From Symbiodinium natans (lineage: Eukaryota > Sar > Dinophyceae > Suessiales > Symbiodiniaceae), in contig CAJNDS010000391.1 in assembly GCA_905221605.1 (NCBI GenBank), positions 62,001 to 126,000 on the forward strand: a stretch of DNA of 64,000 bases, in the 5' to 3' direction. Positions 34,145 through 44,257 of the stretch are shown here, in pieces. Position 1 is the first letter of the stretch. Each line of letters starts with the position of its first letter. A model generated the notes under the pieces. That model ran no database searches, was not told where the DNA came from, and was given only the letters and a program-made list of their open reading frames with translations. A program made the position numbers and the translations under genes.

Positions 34145-34241
34145 GGGTTTCCGAAAATAGGGGTACCTTATTGGGGTCCTTATTATAAGGGAATCCTACT
34201 ATTTTAGGGTCTATATGAGGGGTCTCTTTTCGGAAACCCCC
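34145..34241. mobile_element. Inverted-repeat element, family C
   Basis: GGGTTTCCGAAAA at the left, TTTTCGGAAACCCCC at the right, with TACCTTATTGGGGTCC inside; 97 bp. Related: 16125-16233. Confidence 0.65.
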
Positions 34242-34308
34242 AACAGGCACTCCGCTGCCCGCCAATCACTCGAAACACCGCCTCGTGCCTAGAGAGGCGC
34301 AGCAGCAA

Positions 34309-34706
34309 TAATGTTGACTTGACATTAATAAAGCCCGCTACAATTATAAAATCCCGCTGCCCGGAACACAATAATGTAACCCGCCACAATTATAAAATCC
34401 CCGCCCGGAATTATTTTTTTTCGGGCGATGTTGTGCAACTAACTTAAACTGATAAGTTTCAGGGTGTTGGAAGAGAATGAGTTTAGAGCTTGCTGGCTGC
34501 AGACACTCTTTTTGTAGTGGCCAAGGCTCGCAGTAGAGGCCCACTTAGCCCATAGTACTACTAGTACTACTAGTGGTACTACTACCTAATACTAAAACTA
34601 ATACTACGTCCTACCAGGATTTAGGCGGATATTATTGAGGAGGCCCTGGCCGAAAAGATTGATCAATGAAGGGGGGGGGGTTTATTAATGCGAAGTCAAC
34701 ATTACG
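34309..34706. mobile_element. Nonautonomous TIR element, family E, copy 2
   Basis: Begins TA|ATGTTGACTTGACATTAAT and ends TTAATGCGAAGTCAACAT|TA, giving a TA target duplication as in Tc1/mariner-type elements. Same body as 18443-18696 plus about 140 bp of extra internal sequence. No transposase. Confidence 0.75.
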
Positions 34707-34799
34707 ACGCATACGAAGCAGCCCATCAGTCACATGGAAGCGGACGTTGGAACTCCAATCTCAGAATTGGTAGCAGCGCGGTATAAGTAATAACCCTAA

Positions 34800-35384
34800 A
34801 CAGCGACAACGTGCAGCCTTCGTCGTGAACTGCCGGGGCCTCCCGTGAAGTCCGGACTCGCACGATCTTTGGTAAAATTGCGGCGGGGCCGTGAATACCC
34901 ATGCACAGGAAACCCTAAACCCTAAACCCTAAACCTAAACCCCCTAACCCTAAACCCTAAACCCTAAACCCTAAATTACTAAACCCTAAATCCTAAACCC
35001 TAAACCGATTGGCGTCGTATCCCGTATAAGGGATCCATGAGTGCAAACGGGGCGATATGCGGCTTCGATGCGTGAGCCCTGCGCCACAACGAGACGAGAC
35101 TGCCGCGGCGCACCCGAGAAAGGCCCCCGGTGTAGATAAGGATATCTTGGGATGTTCCCCCTTATACTAACAGTCCTTTTAGGGATTATAGTACCTTCTA
35201 TGACGATAATCCCTATTAAGGACTGTTAGTATAAGGGGGAACAGCCCAAAAGTACATCTGATATCTTTAGCCAGAAAGGCCAAAGCCCAATGCCTGCCAG
35301 AAGATCTCATCGGCATCGGCCACAGTGAAGTGCTCATCAAGCAAGAAGCAATGCTTGCAGAGCTTGACGAAGCCTTCAATGGGG
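34800..35384 (-). CDS. p25-alpha/TPPP-like gene fragment, multi-exon
   Basis: Exon about 35265-35384 reads IEGFVKLCKHCFLLDEHF and TVADADEIFWQALGFG. This resembles the p25-alpha motif 'f.kLCkd..liDk.ft..Dvd.iFakvk' (established family; the match is by eye). After a family-B element acting as an intron (GC-AG, phase G|AT), exon 35006-35146 continues ILIYTGGLSRVRRGSL and ends IRRQS|GTTTAGGG. A further island 34800-34910 is open in two frames. p25-alpha proteins bind tubulin, but the rest of the domain is not recognisable. Confidence 0.4.
35141..35267. mobile_element. Hairpin element, family B, with 8-bp target duplication
   Basis: GATATCTT at 35141-35148 and 35260-35267 bracket a palindrome-rich element (GGGATGTTCCCCCTTATAC ... 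GTATAAGGGGGAACA). It sits directly between two predicted exons. Confidence 0.75.
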
Positions 35385-35508
35385 GTTTAGGGTTTAAGGG
35401 TTAAGGGTTTAGGGTTTAGGGCTTAGGGTTTAGGGTTTAGGATTTAAGGTTCAGGGAATGCTTGCGAGCCTTCTGGGAAGACGGAACCTGCTCATGGCTC
35501 AGAATATC

Positions 35509-36893
35509 TAGCTAATCACACAGTCGGCGTAGATGTCTTGTCCGAGGTACGCTCCGGTGTACCCCTAAACCCTAAACCCGAAACCCTAAACCCTAAACCC
35601 CAAACCCTCAGCTGTCCAACAATGCTGCTGCACCTGCCGCAGTGAGCCCAGGAATTGTCCCACAGAAGGCATGGAAGGTTTCCGCAAACCTCAAGGGATT
35701 AAGGCTCGTAACTCGCACCCCTAAATGTTGGAGCTACTTGGGTTTAGGGTTTAGGGTTTACGGTTTAGGGTGCATTATTGATGGCGACTTGGTTTCAGAA
35801 GGGGGTTCCGAGGTTTTGGGTTGCAGGGTTGAGGTGCCTGATTTGTGCATTGGCACAAGAGTGCCAAAACTCCTGGATACCAAACTCCAAACTCTCAAAC
35901 AACCTAAACCCCAGACCCCCCCTCCCACCCCTGCCCTGAACCCTAAACCCTAAACCCTACAAACCCTAAACCCTAAGCCCTAAACCCTACAAACCCTAAA
36001 CCCTAAACCCTAACCCCTAAGCCCTAAACCCTACAAACCCTAAACCCTAAAACCCTAAACCCTAAACCCTAAACCCTAAGCCCTAAACCCTAAAACCCTA
36101 AACCCTAAACCCTAAAACCCTAAAACCCTAAACCCTAAACCCTAAAACCCTAAGCCCTAAACCCTAAAACCCTAAACCCTAAACCCTAAACCCTAAAACC
36201 CTAAGCCCTAAACCCTAAAACCCTAAACCCTAAACCCTAAACCCTAAACCCTAAAACCCTAAACCCTAAACCCTAAACCCTAAGCCCTAAACCCTAAACC
36301 CTAAACCCTAAACCCTAAACCCTAAACCCTAAACCACCCTGCAAGAGGGCGAAGCGCAAGCTCCGATCCGCGCAGCGGGACATCGCCGCCGAAGGCGACA
36401 GGCGAATGCAGGGCCCGCCCGCCACCTCTAGGGGTTGGGGTTTGGGGTTTAGGGTTTTAGGGCTAGGGTTTAGGGTTTAGGGTTTAGGGTTTAGGGTTTA
36501 GGGTTTAGGGTTTAGGGTTTAGGGTTTAGGGTTTAGGGTTTAGGGTTTAGGGTTTAGGGTTTGTAGCGTTTTGGGTTTAGGGTTTAAGGTCCGTGCCGTC
36601 ATGCTTTGTGACTGACGCCTCCACAGCGTCGTGCATCTCCGTAAGCATCTTCTCAAGCTCGAAACTATGCTCGGCGCTAAACCCTAAACCCTAAACCCCA
36701 AACCCCAAACCCCAAACCCTAAACCCTAAACCCTAAACCCTAAACCCTAAACCCTAAACCATGCATTTTCGCGACCTTGCTCTTCTTGCAGCGTTTGCTG
36801 GCTTAGCGCCGTGGTGCTCCCACTCCGACTCGACAAAAACAGCTCCAGGTCCATGTCTGTGGTTGTGTGTGGCCTCGCTGCCCGCACGATTTG
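35509..36893 (-). CDS. Multi-exon gene with telomere-array introns, unknown protein
   Basis: Exons: 36760-36893 (TDMDLELFLSSRSGSTTA, LSQQTLQEEQGREN), 36588-36676 (AEHSFELEKMLTEMHDAV, EASVTKHDGT), 36335-36427 (GGPCIRLSPSAAMSRC), about 35612-35684 (PSMPSVGQFLGSLRQVQ) and a terminal exon ending GAYLGQDIYADCVIS with TAG at 35511-35509. The first intron (36677-36759) is purely telomere-type and phase-verified (TG|C). The third exon also ends G|GTTTAGGG. The first two exons look helical and Glu-rich. Function unknown. Confidence 0.55.
36677..36759 (-). repeat. Intron consisting only of (GTTTAGG)n
   Basis: 83 nt = 11 x 7 + 6. In the gene sense it begins GTTTAGGG and ends GGGTTTAG, with three GTTTGGG variants inside. 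Exons on both sides are protein-like and join in phase. Unspliced, the array gives stops in all frames. Confidence 0.75.
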
Positions 36894-37894
36894 AAGGGTT
36901 TAGGGTTTAGGGTTTGTAGGGTTTAGGGTTTAGGGTTTAGGGCTTAGGGTTTAGGGTTTAGGGTTTCGGGTTTGGAGGGTTTTAGGGTCCAGGGTTTAGG
37001 GATTTGATTAGGGCTTTAAGGCTTGGTGATTTTGCGGCTTCGGCTTGGGCATTGTTTATTGGCAGTTATAAGGGCTTTTTGAAAGGTTTAAGCGTTCTTT
37101 GGGTTTAGGGTTTAGGGTTTAGGGTTTAGGGTTTAGGGTTGAGGGGGGTTTAGGGTTTAGGGATTGGGGCTTTTTGACCGGCTTAAGCGTTCTTAAGGCG
37201 TCTCGGTGGTCCGGGTTCGGTGATACAGGTTTGGGGCTTTGGGGGGGTTTATAGGGCATTACGGTCTAGGGTCTGGGTGCTTCTTTAGGGTGAGGCCTGG
37301 TGGTTTGGGGTTTAGGGTTTAGGTTTCAGGGTTTAGGGTTTGTGGTTTAGGGTTTAGGGTTTAGTGATTAGGGGTAGAGTTGAGTGCTTATAGCTGCTCG
37401 AGGCTCCAGGCTCAACAGGCCACCCGAATCCCCCATAAACCCCTCGAAACCCCGTAAACATACTTGGGGGTTAGGGTTTAGGGTTTAGGGTTTAGGGTGT
37501 AGGGTGTAGGGTTTAGGGTTTAGGGTTTAGGGTTTAGGATTTAGGGTTTAGGGTTGGCACAACCCAGGAGTAAACGAAGAATGAAAAGGGTATACCCCTT
37601 TTTGGTTTTGAGGAAATTCTAAGGAAACCCCTTAACCAAACAAGGAAAAGAAGGGCCTACTCCGGGTCCTGTAAACTCTGCAAAATAAGCCCTGCTAACC
37701 CTACAGACCCGAATTACTAAAAACTGAACTCTCAATCCTAGAAACCCGAAACCCTAAACCCTAGAAACCCCGCCTGAACACCATAAACCCTGTAGACCCC
37801 ATAAACACTAGAAACCCTACAAACCCTACAAACCCCAGAGCACCAGAAACCCGACCCAAACCCCAAACCCTACGCCCCAAAACCCGAAACCCTA

Positions 37895-38020
37895 TGAACC
37901 CCAAAACCCTATAAACCCTATCAACCCTATAAACCCTATAAGCCCTATAAACCCAATAATCCCTATCAACCCTATCAACCCTATCAACCCTATAAACCCT
38001 ATAAACCCTATAAACCCTAA
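37895..38020. repeat. 9-bp telomere-variant array (CCCTATAAA/CCCTATCAA)n
   Basis: Roughly 12 units of 9 bp, similar to 41697-41822. It generates a YRVYRVDRV-type artefact frame on the minus strand. Confidence 0.85.
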
Positions 38021-38059
38021 ACCCTACAGACTTTACAGACCATACAGACCCTACAAACC

Positions 38060-39525
38060 CCCATGCGTCGCGCCTCGCACTCGGGGGACGGAGAATTGCG
38101 GCGAACGGCGGCGCTGGAACCCATGAAGTCCTCCGCCACACGCAGAGTGAGAGGGTTTGGGGTTCATGGGATTGGGGTTTAGGGTTTAGGGTTTTAGGGT
38201 TTTAGGGTTTTAGGGTTTAGGGTTTTAGGGTTTTAGGGTATAAGGGTTTTAGGGTTTTAGGGTTTTAGGATTTTAGGGTTTTAGGGTTTTAGGTTTAGGG
38301 TTCCGGGCTCAGGGCTTGGGGTTTCGCGTGAGGGTGATAGGGTTCAGGGTTCAGGGCTTGGAGTGCACATGAATGTAGAGTTTAGGGTTCCGGGCTCAGG
38401 GCTTGAGGTTTCGCATGAGGGTGATAGGGTTCAGGGTTCAGGGCTTGGAGTGCACATGTCGAGTTTAGAAGCGTTAGAAGCGTTAGGAGTTTGGGGAGTG
38501 GTGGGGCCCGCAGGCTAATTGGGGCTCATGGGGGTTTAGGGTTTAGGGTTTAGGGTTTAGGGTTTAGGGTTTAGGGTTTAGGGTTTAGGGTTTGCGGTTC
38601 CGGAAGCAACGGAGTAAACATCGTCTGGGCTAAGGGGGGCTGTAGGGTTTTGTGGGACCCCTCAAAGGCTTCCGACCGCCCCCCCCCTCTCCACCTTCCT
38701 AGCACCTTGGCCGTTCATCTTAATCTGCGATATAGATTTATCAGACTCCTGGTCCTGAGGTAGGAAAAAAACCTGCAAGCGAGTTTAGGCCCCAACCCTC
38801 AAAGGCATAGGTGAGGGTGGTCTGTCGCCTTAGACCTCGCATGAGGAAGCTTTCGAGCCTATTCCGCGCCATACTACAACCGCTAACCCTAAACCCTAAA
38901 CCCTAAACGACCTTCAAAGGAGGTGGAGTTGACATCCGGCCGCGATGGGATTGCCGCAACGCCTCTTGGCAAGCCTTGGCACTCTGATCTAGGGGCTTTA
39001 GGGTTTAGGGTTTAGGGTTCAGGGCCCTTAAGGTTATGGGGTTTAGGGTTTAGGGTTCAGGGTCTTGGGATTAGGGGTCCCTTTTTAAGGATCTGTAAGG
39101 GAATATGAAGGCCACATTAGGAGTACGTTGAGGGGAGCCTCGGCACTGTGAGGGGCACCTGGTTTTCAAACGTTTGTAAACCCTGAGCCTGCAAGGGAGT
39201 TTAGGGTTTAGGGCTTTGGGTTTAGGGTTAGGGGTATCCTATAGACCCTACGTCTGCACTTCTTTTAGCGTCTCAGGGGGTGACAGGATACGGTTTGGGA
39301 ACTACCTCTAGCAGCCCACCTCACACCCACGTAAGATGAGCTTAGGGTTTAGGGTTTAGGGTTTAGGGTTTAGGGTTTAGGGTTTAGGGTTTAAGGTAGG
39401 GTTTAGGGTTTAGGGTGCCGTGAGACTCCGTGCCTGACCAAGGAGCAACCGTCATGTGGTCAGTAGCCCCTCCACTACAACCTTCCTTCCTGCGGAACCT
39501 TGAGCCTTCTTCTGCAGAAATGGCG
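38060..39525 (-). CDS. Minus-strand exon series, unknown protein
   Basis: Open islands: 39425-39525 (EEGSRFRRKEGCSGGA, TDHMTVAPWSG), 38910-38990 (DQSAKACQEALRQSHRG), 38795-38882 (MARNRLESFLMRGLRRQ, TTLTYAFEGWG) and 38060-38148 (LTLRVAEDFMGSSAAVRR, NSPSPECEARRM). Codon patterns are convincing; no domain recognised. Confidence 0.45.
38280..38465. repeat. Two-copy direct repeat of about 82 bp
   Basis: The block TTCCGGGCTCAGGGCTTGGG through GGAGTGCACATG occurs twice in tandem (about 38,300-38,370 and 38,387-38,458) with few differences. Probably a recent intronic duplication. Confidence 0.6.
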
Positions 39526-40311
39526 GTATTTAGGGTTTAGGGTTTAGGGTTTAGGGTTTAGGGCTTAGGGCTTTAGAATCAGGCTCAGAGTTTTAGGGGT
39601 TTAGGGCTTAGGGTTTCATGATTTCAAGGTATTATGTTTTAGTTAGGGCTTTAGGGCTTTAGGGATTCGAGGGCTTCCTTCGGGTTCAGGAACCCAATGT
39701 AGAACTCTGAGAACTGGTACGCCGCACAGAGCCTCATATCCGCATATCCCGAACAGTTTCGGGTTTCGGGTTTCGGGTTTAGGGAAACCGTCAAACAGTG
39801 TTCCGTTTTGGGTTCATATTGGGTTTAGGAGATGAAGTAAGGCTTCTACCACTTGTATCCACAACAGGGCACCAAGTATATACACTCCCTGATTTATAAG
39901 GAATCCAAAACACACTTGGTCAATAGACTCTAGAACCCTAAACCCTAGACCCTAGACCCTAGAGTCTAGACCCCAGCCCTAGACCCTAAACCCTAAACCG
40001 TGACAAACCAAAACCTTACCTCGCCGGTCCCTGGCTGCGAGCCTGAGGTACCTACCCTGGCTGCTAAACCCTAAACCCTGAACCCTAAACCCTGAACCCT
40101 AAACCCTGAACCCTAAACCCTGAACCCTAAACTCTCGCATCCCACACCGTTGATCTTAAGCTAGAGGCTCTGTTTGGTACCCTCTGCCTTACAACGAACA
40201 TTTCTAGAATTGCAAAACCAGCTGTCTCACTCAATTTCGGTATTCTCAGGGTAGCTACATGGTCCCTGAAAAATGGCCCTTATAAGCGGACCCCTTTTCT
40301 ACCCCCTATAT

Positions 40312-40420
40312 CCCAAAGGGTCCATGTACCTATATAGTAGATACTTGGGCCTTAAAGGGGTTCCTATATAGTAGCTTTAGGGGCCAAGTATATACTGTAC
40401 AGGTACATGGACCCTTAGGG
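40312..40420. mobile_element. 109-bp hairpin element, family A, copy 2
   Basis: 108 of 109 bases identical to 33672-33780 (A/G difference in TATACTxTAC). Near-identity indicates recent mobility or conversion. Confidence 0.85.
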
Positions 40421-40868
40421 CATAATCTTTTCCTTTTCCCAACCCAACCCTTTAAGGAGGGAAGAGGGACCATATTAAGGGCCCATGAAACTACCCGAAG
40501 CGGTGGACCCCTATAAGGCCCCACTGTGCAACTCCTGCAATCAGGGTTTAGGGTTTAGGGTTTAGGGTTTGGGGTTTAGGGTTTAGGGTTTAGGGTTAAT
40601 GTTCACACCAGAGCTGAAACCTTTCGGACGGCGCTGGGGTTTAGGGTGTAAACCTTACGAACCTCCAGGCCGACTTCTTTTGTAGGTTACCTAAGAATCC
40701 TATAATGGGGCTTGTAGTAATAATCTAAAACCCTAAACCCTAAACCCTAAACCCTAAACCCTAAACCCTAAACCCTAAACCCTAAACCCTAAACCCTAAA
40801 CCCTAAACCCTAAACCCTAACCCAAACCCTAAACCCTATTCCAAGGGCAGAAGTTTAGGGCTTCCCCT

Positions 40869-40907
40869 TCCGACCAGCGCCGCCAGGGCCAGAGTGAAGA
40901 GAGCCAT
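40869..40907 (-). CDS. First exon with signal peptide, unknown protein
   Basis: ATG at 40907-40905 starts MALFTLALAALVG, a short hydrophobic stretch like a secretory signal, then a likely GA or GT donor. An AG lies upstream at about 40,932, where a trans-spliced leader could join (inference). A following exon candidate at about 40,628-40,655 is short and uncertain. Confidence 0.4.
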
Positions 40908-41104
40908 GGCCCGCACCGAAGGGGCAGCATGCCCTACATCCGTAACCCCTACATAGGGTTTAGGGTTTAGGGTTTAGGGTTTAGGGTTTAGGGTTTAGGG
41001 TTTGGGGTTGAGGGTTTAGGGTTGAGCGTTTAGGGTTGAGGGTTTAGGGTTGAGGGTTGAGGGTTAAGGGTTGTAGGTACCACCTTCTCCAAAAAACCGT
41101 GAAA

Positions 41105-42975
41105 GCCCGCAATTCTGAATCCTGAGCCCGCAGTGTACACAAATCTTGACAGGGCTGTGCATTTCAGGTCCTCAGGTCCTAAACCCTAAACCCTACAAAA
41201 CCCAAAACCCAAAACCCAAAACCCAAACCCAAAAACCTAAACCCTAGTCCCCGAACCCTTGTCATGACTTGGCGCGACATGCTGCGATGCTTTTACACAC
41301 ATGGGGCCAACGTGGGTTCATGACACCCCTGGCAAAACCTCACTTGCATGTCCTAAACCCTAGCGGTTTAGGGTTCAGGGTTTAGGGTTTAGGGTTTAGG
41401 GTAAAGGGTTTAGGGTTTAAATGATGGAATGACATGTGACCCGCTCGATGCGTGGGTTTGACGTCCTCAACCCTAAGCCGTCAACCCTAAACCATAGGAG
41501 TGTAGTCAAAGAGGGCCTTACATTCCTTCTAAACCCTAAGCCCTGAACCCTAAACCATATAACCCTTAAACCCTAAACCCTGAAATGTCGCTTAGTATAT
41601 GCCTATGGGTCCCCTAGTCTCTTTTCTAAAGTAAGGATGTCGGCACCGGAGAGAATCGCTTCAATGGCTACCCCAAACCCTAAACCCTCAACCCCAAAAC
41701 CCTATAAACCCTATAAACCCTACAAACCCTACAAACCCTACAAACCCTATAAACCCTATAAACCCTATAAACCCTATAAACCCTATAAACCCTATAAACC
41801 CTATAAACCCTATAAACCCTAAACCCCATGCATAAGGTACTTTTGCCCGGGGAAGGTTCAGGGGCTGTGGGGTTTAGGATTTCTGGAGGTTTTACAGGGT
41901 TTAGGGGCTTCGGGTGAGATAGGTTTAGTGTTAGGGTTTAGGGTTAGGGTTTGGGGTTTAATTAGGTTTAGGGTTTATGGTTCAGGGTTTAGGGCTTTTA
42001 GGGTTCTTTCTTCCGTGAAGTACAGCGCAATCTGCTGGTTTTGAGCGAGGAATCTCGGGCTCGCTGGGCCTAGAACGAATGGCGGAGTACAAGGTCATAC
42101 CTACTGCAAGAGGTTTAGGGTTTAGGGTTCAGGGTTCAGGGTTTAAGGTGTAGGGTGTAGGAATATGAACGCTTGGCCAACTCACCTTAAACCCACAAAC
42201 CCGGGTGAAGGAGGTGCACGCACTCTTGGATGTGGGTCTCCGGGTCCTCCTAAATCCCAAACCCGAATTCCTAGACCCTAAACCGTTACCCCTAAACCCC
42301 TTTTTGGGCGTAGGGTTTGTTTAGGGTTTTGGGTTAAGGATGTAAGGTAAAACACCCAAAATTCGCAACACTTTGAACCCTAAACCCTCAAACTTTGGCC
42401 CCCAACCCAATGGCACGGCAGTGTGTTTGTCACCGTCGGCGGAGCGCGTGGTTCCAACCCTAGCTCCCCCCTAATCCTACCAAAACCCTAAACCCCAAAG
42501 CCTGGACCCTAATTCCTAAACCCGAAACCCTAAACCCTAAAGCCGAAACTCTAAACCCAAAAGCCCTTGATGCAAGGGCTCGTTGGATTCTACAGTGCTG
42601 ACGGAGGGACTTGCTTGGAGCTTCATGGTACTTCGTAACACAATTATGACTGTACTTGTACCACCCAATAATAACCCCTTTACTTAAGAGGCTTATACGT
42701 GGGTCATAACTACACTAAGTACCCTAAGTGGAGGTTTGGGGTTCTAGGGAGGCTCGCGGCATCATGAATGTCACAACCCCACGCCTCCCTAGACCCTAGA
42801 CCCTGAACCCTAAACCCGACACTGCACCCCAAACTCCTACACCTCAAACCCTACACCCTGAGCCCCAAACCCCAAACCCTAAACCCCAAGCCCCTAAACC
42901 CTAAGTAAACAACTCCACGGATGGGCCAGTCAGAATCTCCGAGCCGCTCCTGGGGCAAATTTCGGGAAATTTCAG
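41105..42975 (-). CDS. Minus-strand exon series, one part zinc-binding-like
   Basis: Open islands: 42907-42975 (EISRNLPQERLGDSDWPI), 42200-42253 (EDPETHIQECVHLLHP), 42010-42098 (SPRFLAQNQQIALYFTEE), 41620-41676 (VAIEAILSGADILTL), 41290-41340 (VRFCQGCHEPTLAPC) and 41105-41170 (SPVKICVHCGLRIQNCG). The last two each contain a C-x2-C knuckle and could form one zinc site if spliced together. Probably more than one gene; not identified. Confidence 0.45.
41697..41822. repeat. 9-bp telomere-variant array (ACCCTATAA)n
   Basis: About 13 units; produces the spurious KPYKPYKPY frame on the plus strand. Confidence 0.9.
42614..42735. mobile_element. Hairpin element, family G
   Basis: Inverted CTTGGAGCTTCATGGTACTT and AAGTACCCTAAGTGGAGG ends with internal TTATGACTG/CATAACTAC motifs. 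Confidence 0.55.
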
Positions 42976-43255
42976 GGTTTCGGGTTTAGGGTTTAAGGGT
43001 TAAGGGTTTACGGAAACGATGCCTTATCATCGGGACAGTTCAGTCAAAGACAGTTTGAAGCATTTCGACAGGGTGCTCTTTTTTTGATTTGATGCTTTTG
43101 CTTGAGGGCAGAATCGTGCACCTTGATCAACTTCAGCACGAAGTTTCCAGAAGAAAGAACATGCTTTTGGCATAAGGGTTTCAGAAAAGAAGAACACATG
43201 ATTCTTAGACAAGCTCTTATGCGTTCCAAATACAAGTATTATTAGATTCGCCGTC

Positions 43256-44148
43256 TCATGTGCCCAGCGCGTTTTGGGGGTATGCTGCTGAGATGGAGGT
43301 TCAGGGTACTTATAAGCAGACTTATAGTTGGGGCTATAACCCGATGCCCTAAACCCAAAACCCTATGATTGGGGCTGCAAGTACACATGAACCTCCAAGT
43401 ACTTTCAACCTGACATTGTGCCGGCCCCCTCGAGCGCAGACTGCAACTCAGGCAACTGCCTCGTGACCTTCTCGAAAGGAGGGGCTGAGTTGTCATCTGA
43501 GCTGGCCTCCTCCTCCGGCTGCTCCTCCTCATGCCCTTGGGCCCACCACTCATGTCCGCTGTCATCTCTGTGGTCTGCCTGAAGGGGTGGCTGAGGAACT
43601 CTGGCATAGCTCGACCCTGAGGGAAGGCCCCACTGAGGTTCAAAAACAGGAGGCGGTTCTCCACGACGACCCCGAGGTCGAACTTAGGTTTCAGGGTGAG
43701 GGAGAGATAGGGGATTCAGGGTTTGAGGCTTAGGGGTTCAGGGTTTGAGGTTTAGGGATTCAGGGTCTAGGGTTTACAGCCTGGGCTCAGTTCTTTTTTG
43801 GCTTAGGTTGCCGGGGGAGGGGGGGGGTTCAGGGTTTAAGATTTAGGGTTTTGGGGTGCTCGGCTTTAGGGTGCCCTCAAAACCAAGCCCCATGACCTTC
43901 GATGTTGCTGGCACTGAGGCACCCTAAACCCCAAAACCTACAACCCTAGGTCCCTAGGTTAGGGTTTAGGGTTTAGGTCTAGGGTCTAGGGTTTAGGGCA
44001 AATTCAAAACAAAAAACTAAACCCCAAGTCCAAACATATCCGAGCTTAGGACACGGGTCTCGCTTGGGACACTGGAAGCACAAGTGGCCAACAACAACTC
44101 AAGCCGCTGACCGGGGCTGCTTTCTATACTGATACGGATGCACTTAGG
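43256..44148 (-). CDS. Exons of an unknown acidic-tailed protein, with stop
   Basis: Exons: 44052-44148 (SPGQRLELLLATCASS), 43865-43925 (SVPATSKVMGLGFEGT), 43410-43682 (PPPVFEPQWGLPSGSS, then an EEEQPEEEASSDDN acidic patch and QLPELQSALEGAGTM) and a terminal exon 43256-43284 (AYPQNALGT, TGA at 43258-43256). The last intron, 43285-43409 (125 nt, GT-AG, phase G|CA), is almost entirely a family-G hairpin element. These may be downstream exons of the aminopeptidase gene or a separate gene. Confidence 0.5.
43285..43409 (-). mobile_element. Family-G hairpin element forming a complete intron
   Basis: In the gene sense it starts GTTGAAAGTACTTGGAGG and ends ACCTCCATCTCAGCAG. The inverted CTTGGAGGTTCATG / CTGAACCTCCAT pair lies just inside both splice sites. 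Confidence 0.7.
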
Positions 44149-44257
44149 GCCTGGGGCTTGGGGCTTAATAGGGTTTGGGTTTTGGGTTTTGGGTTTAGGG
44201 GTTAGGGGTATTAGGGTTTAAAGGGTTCAAGCTTCGACCTCACATTTGCCCCAAAAC

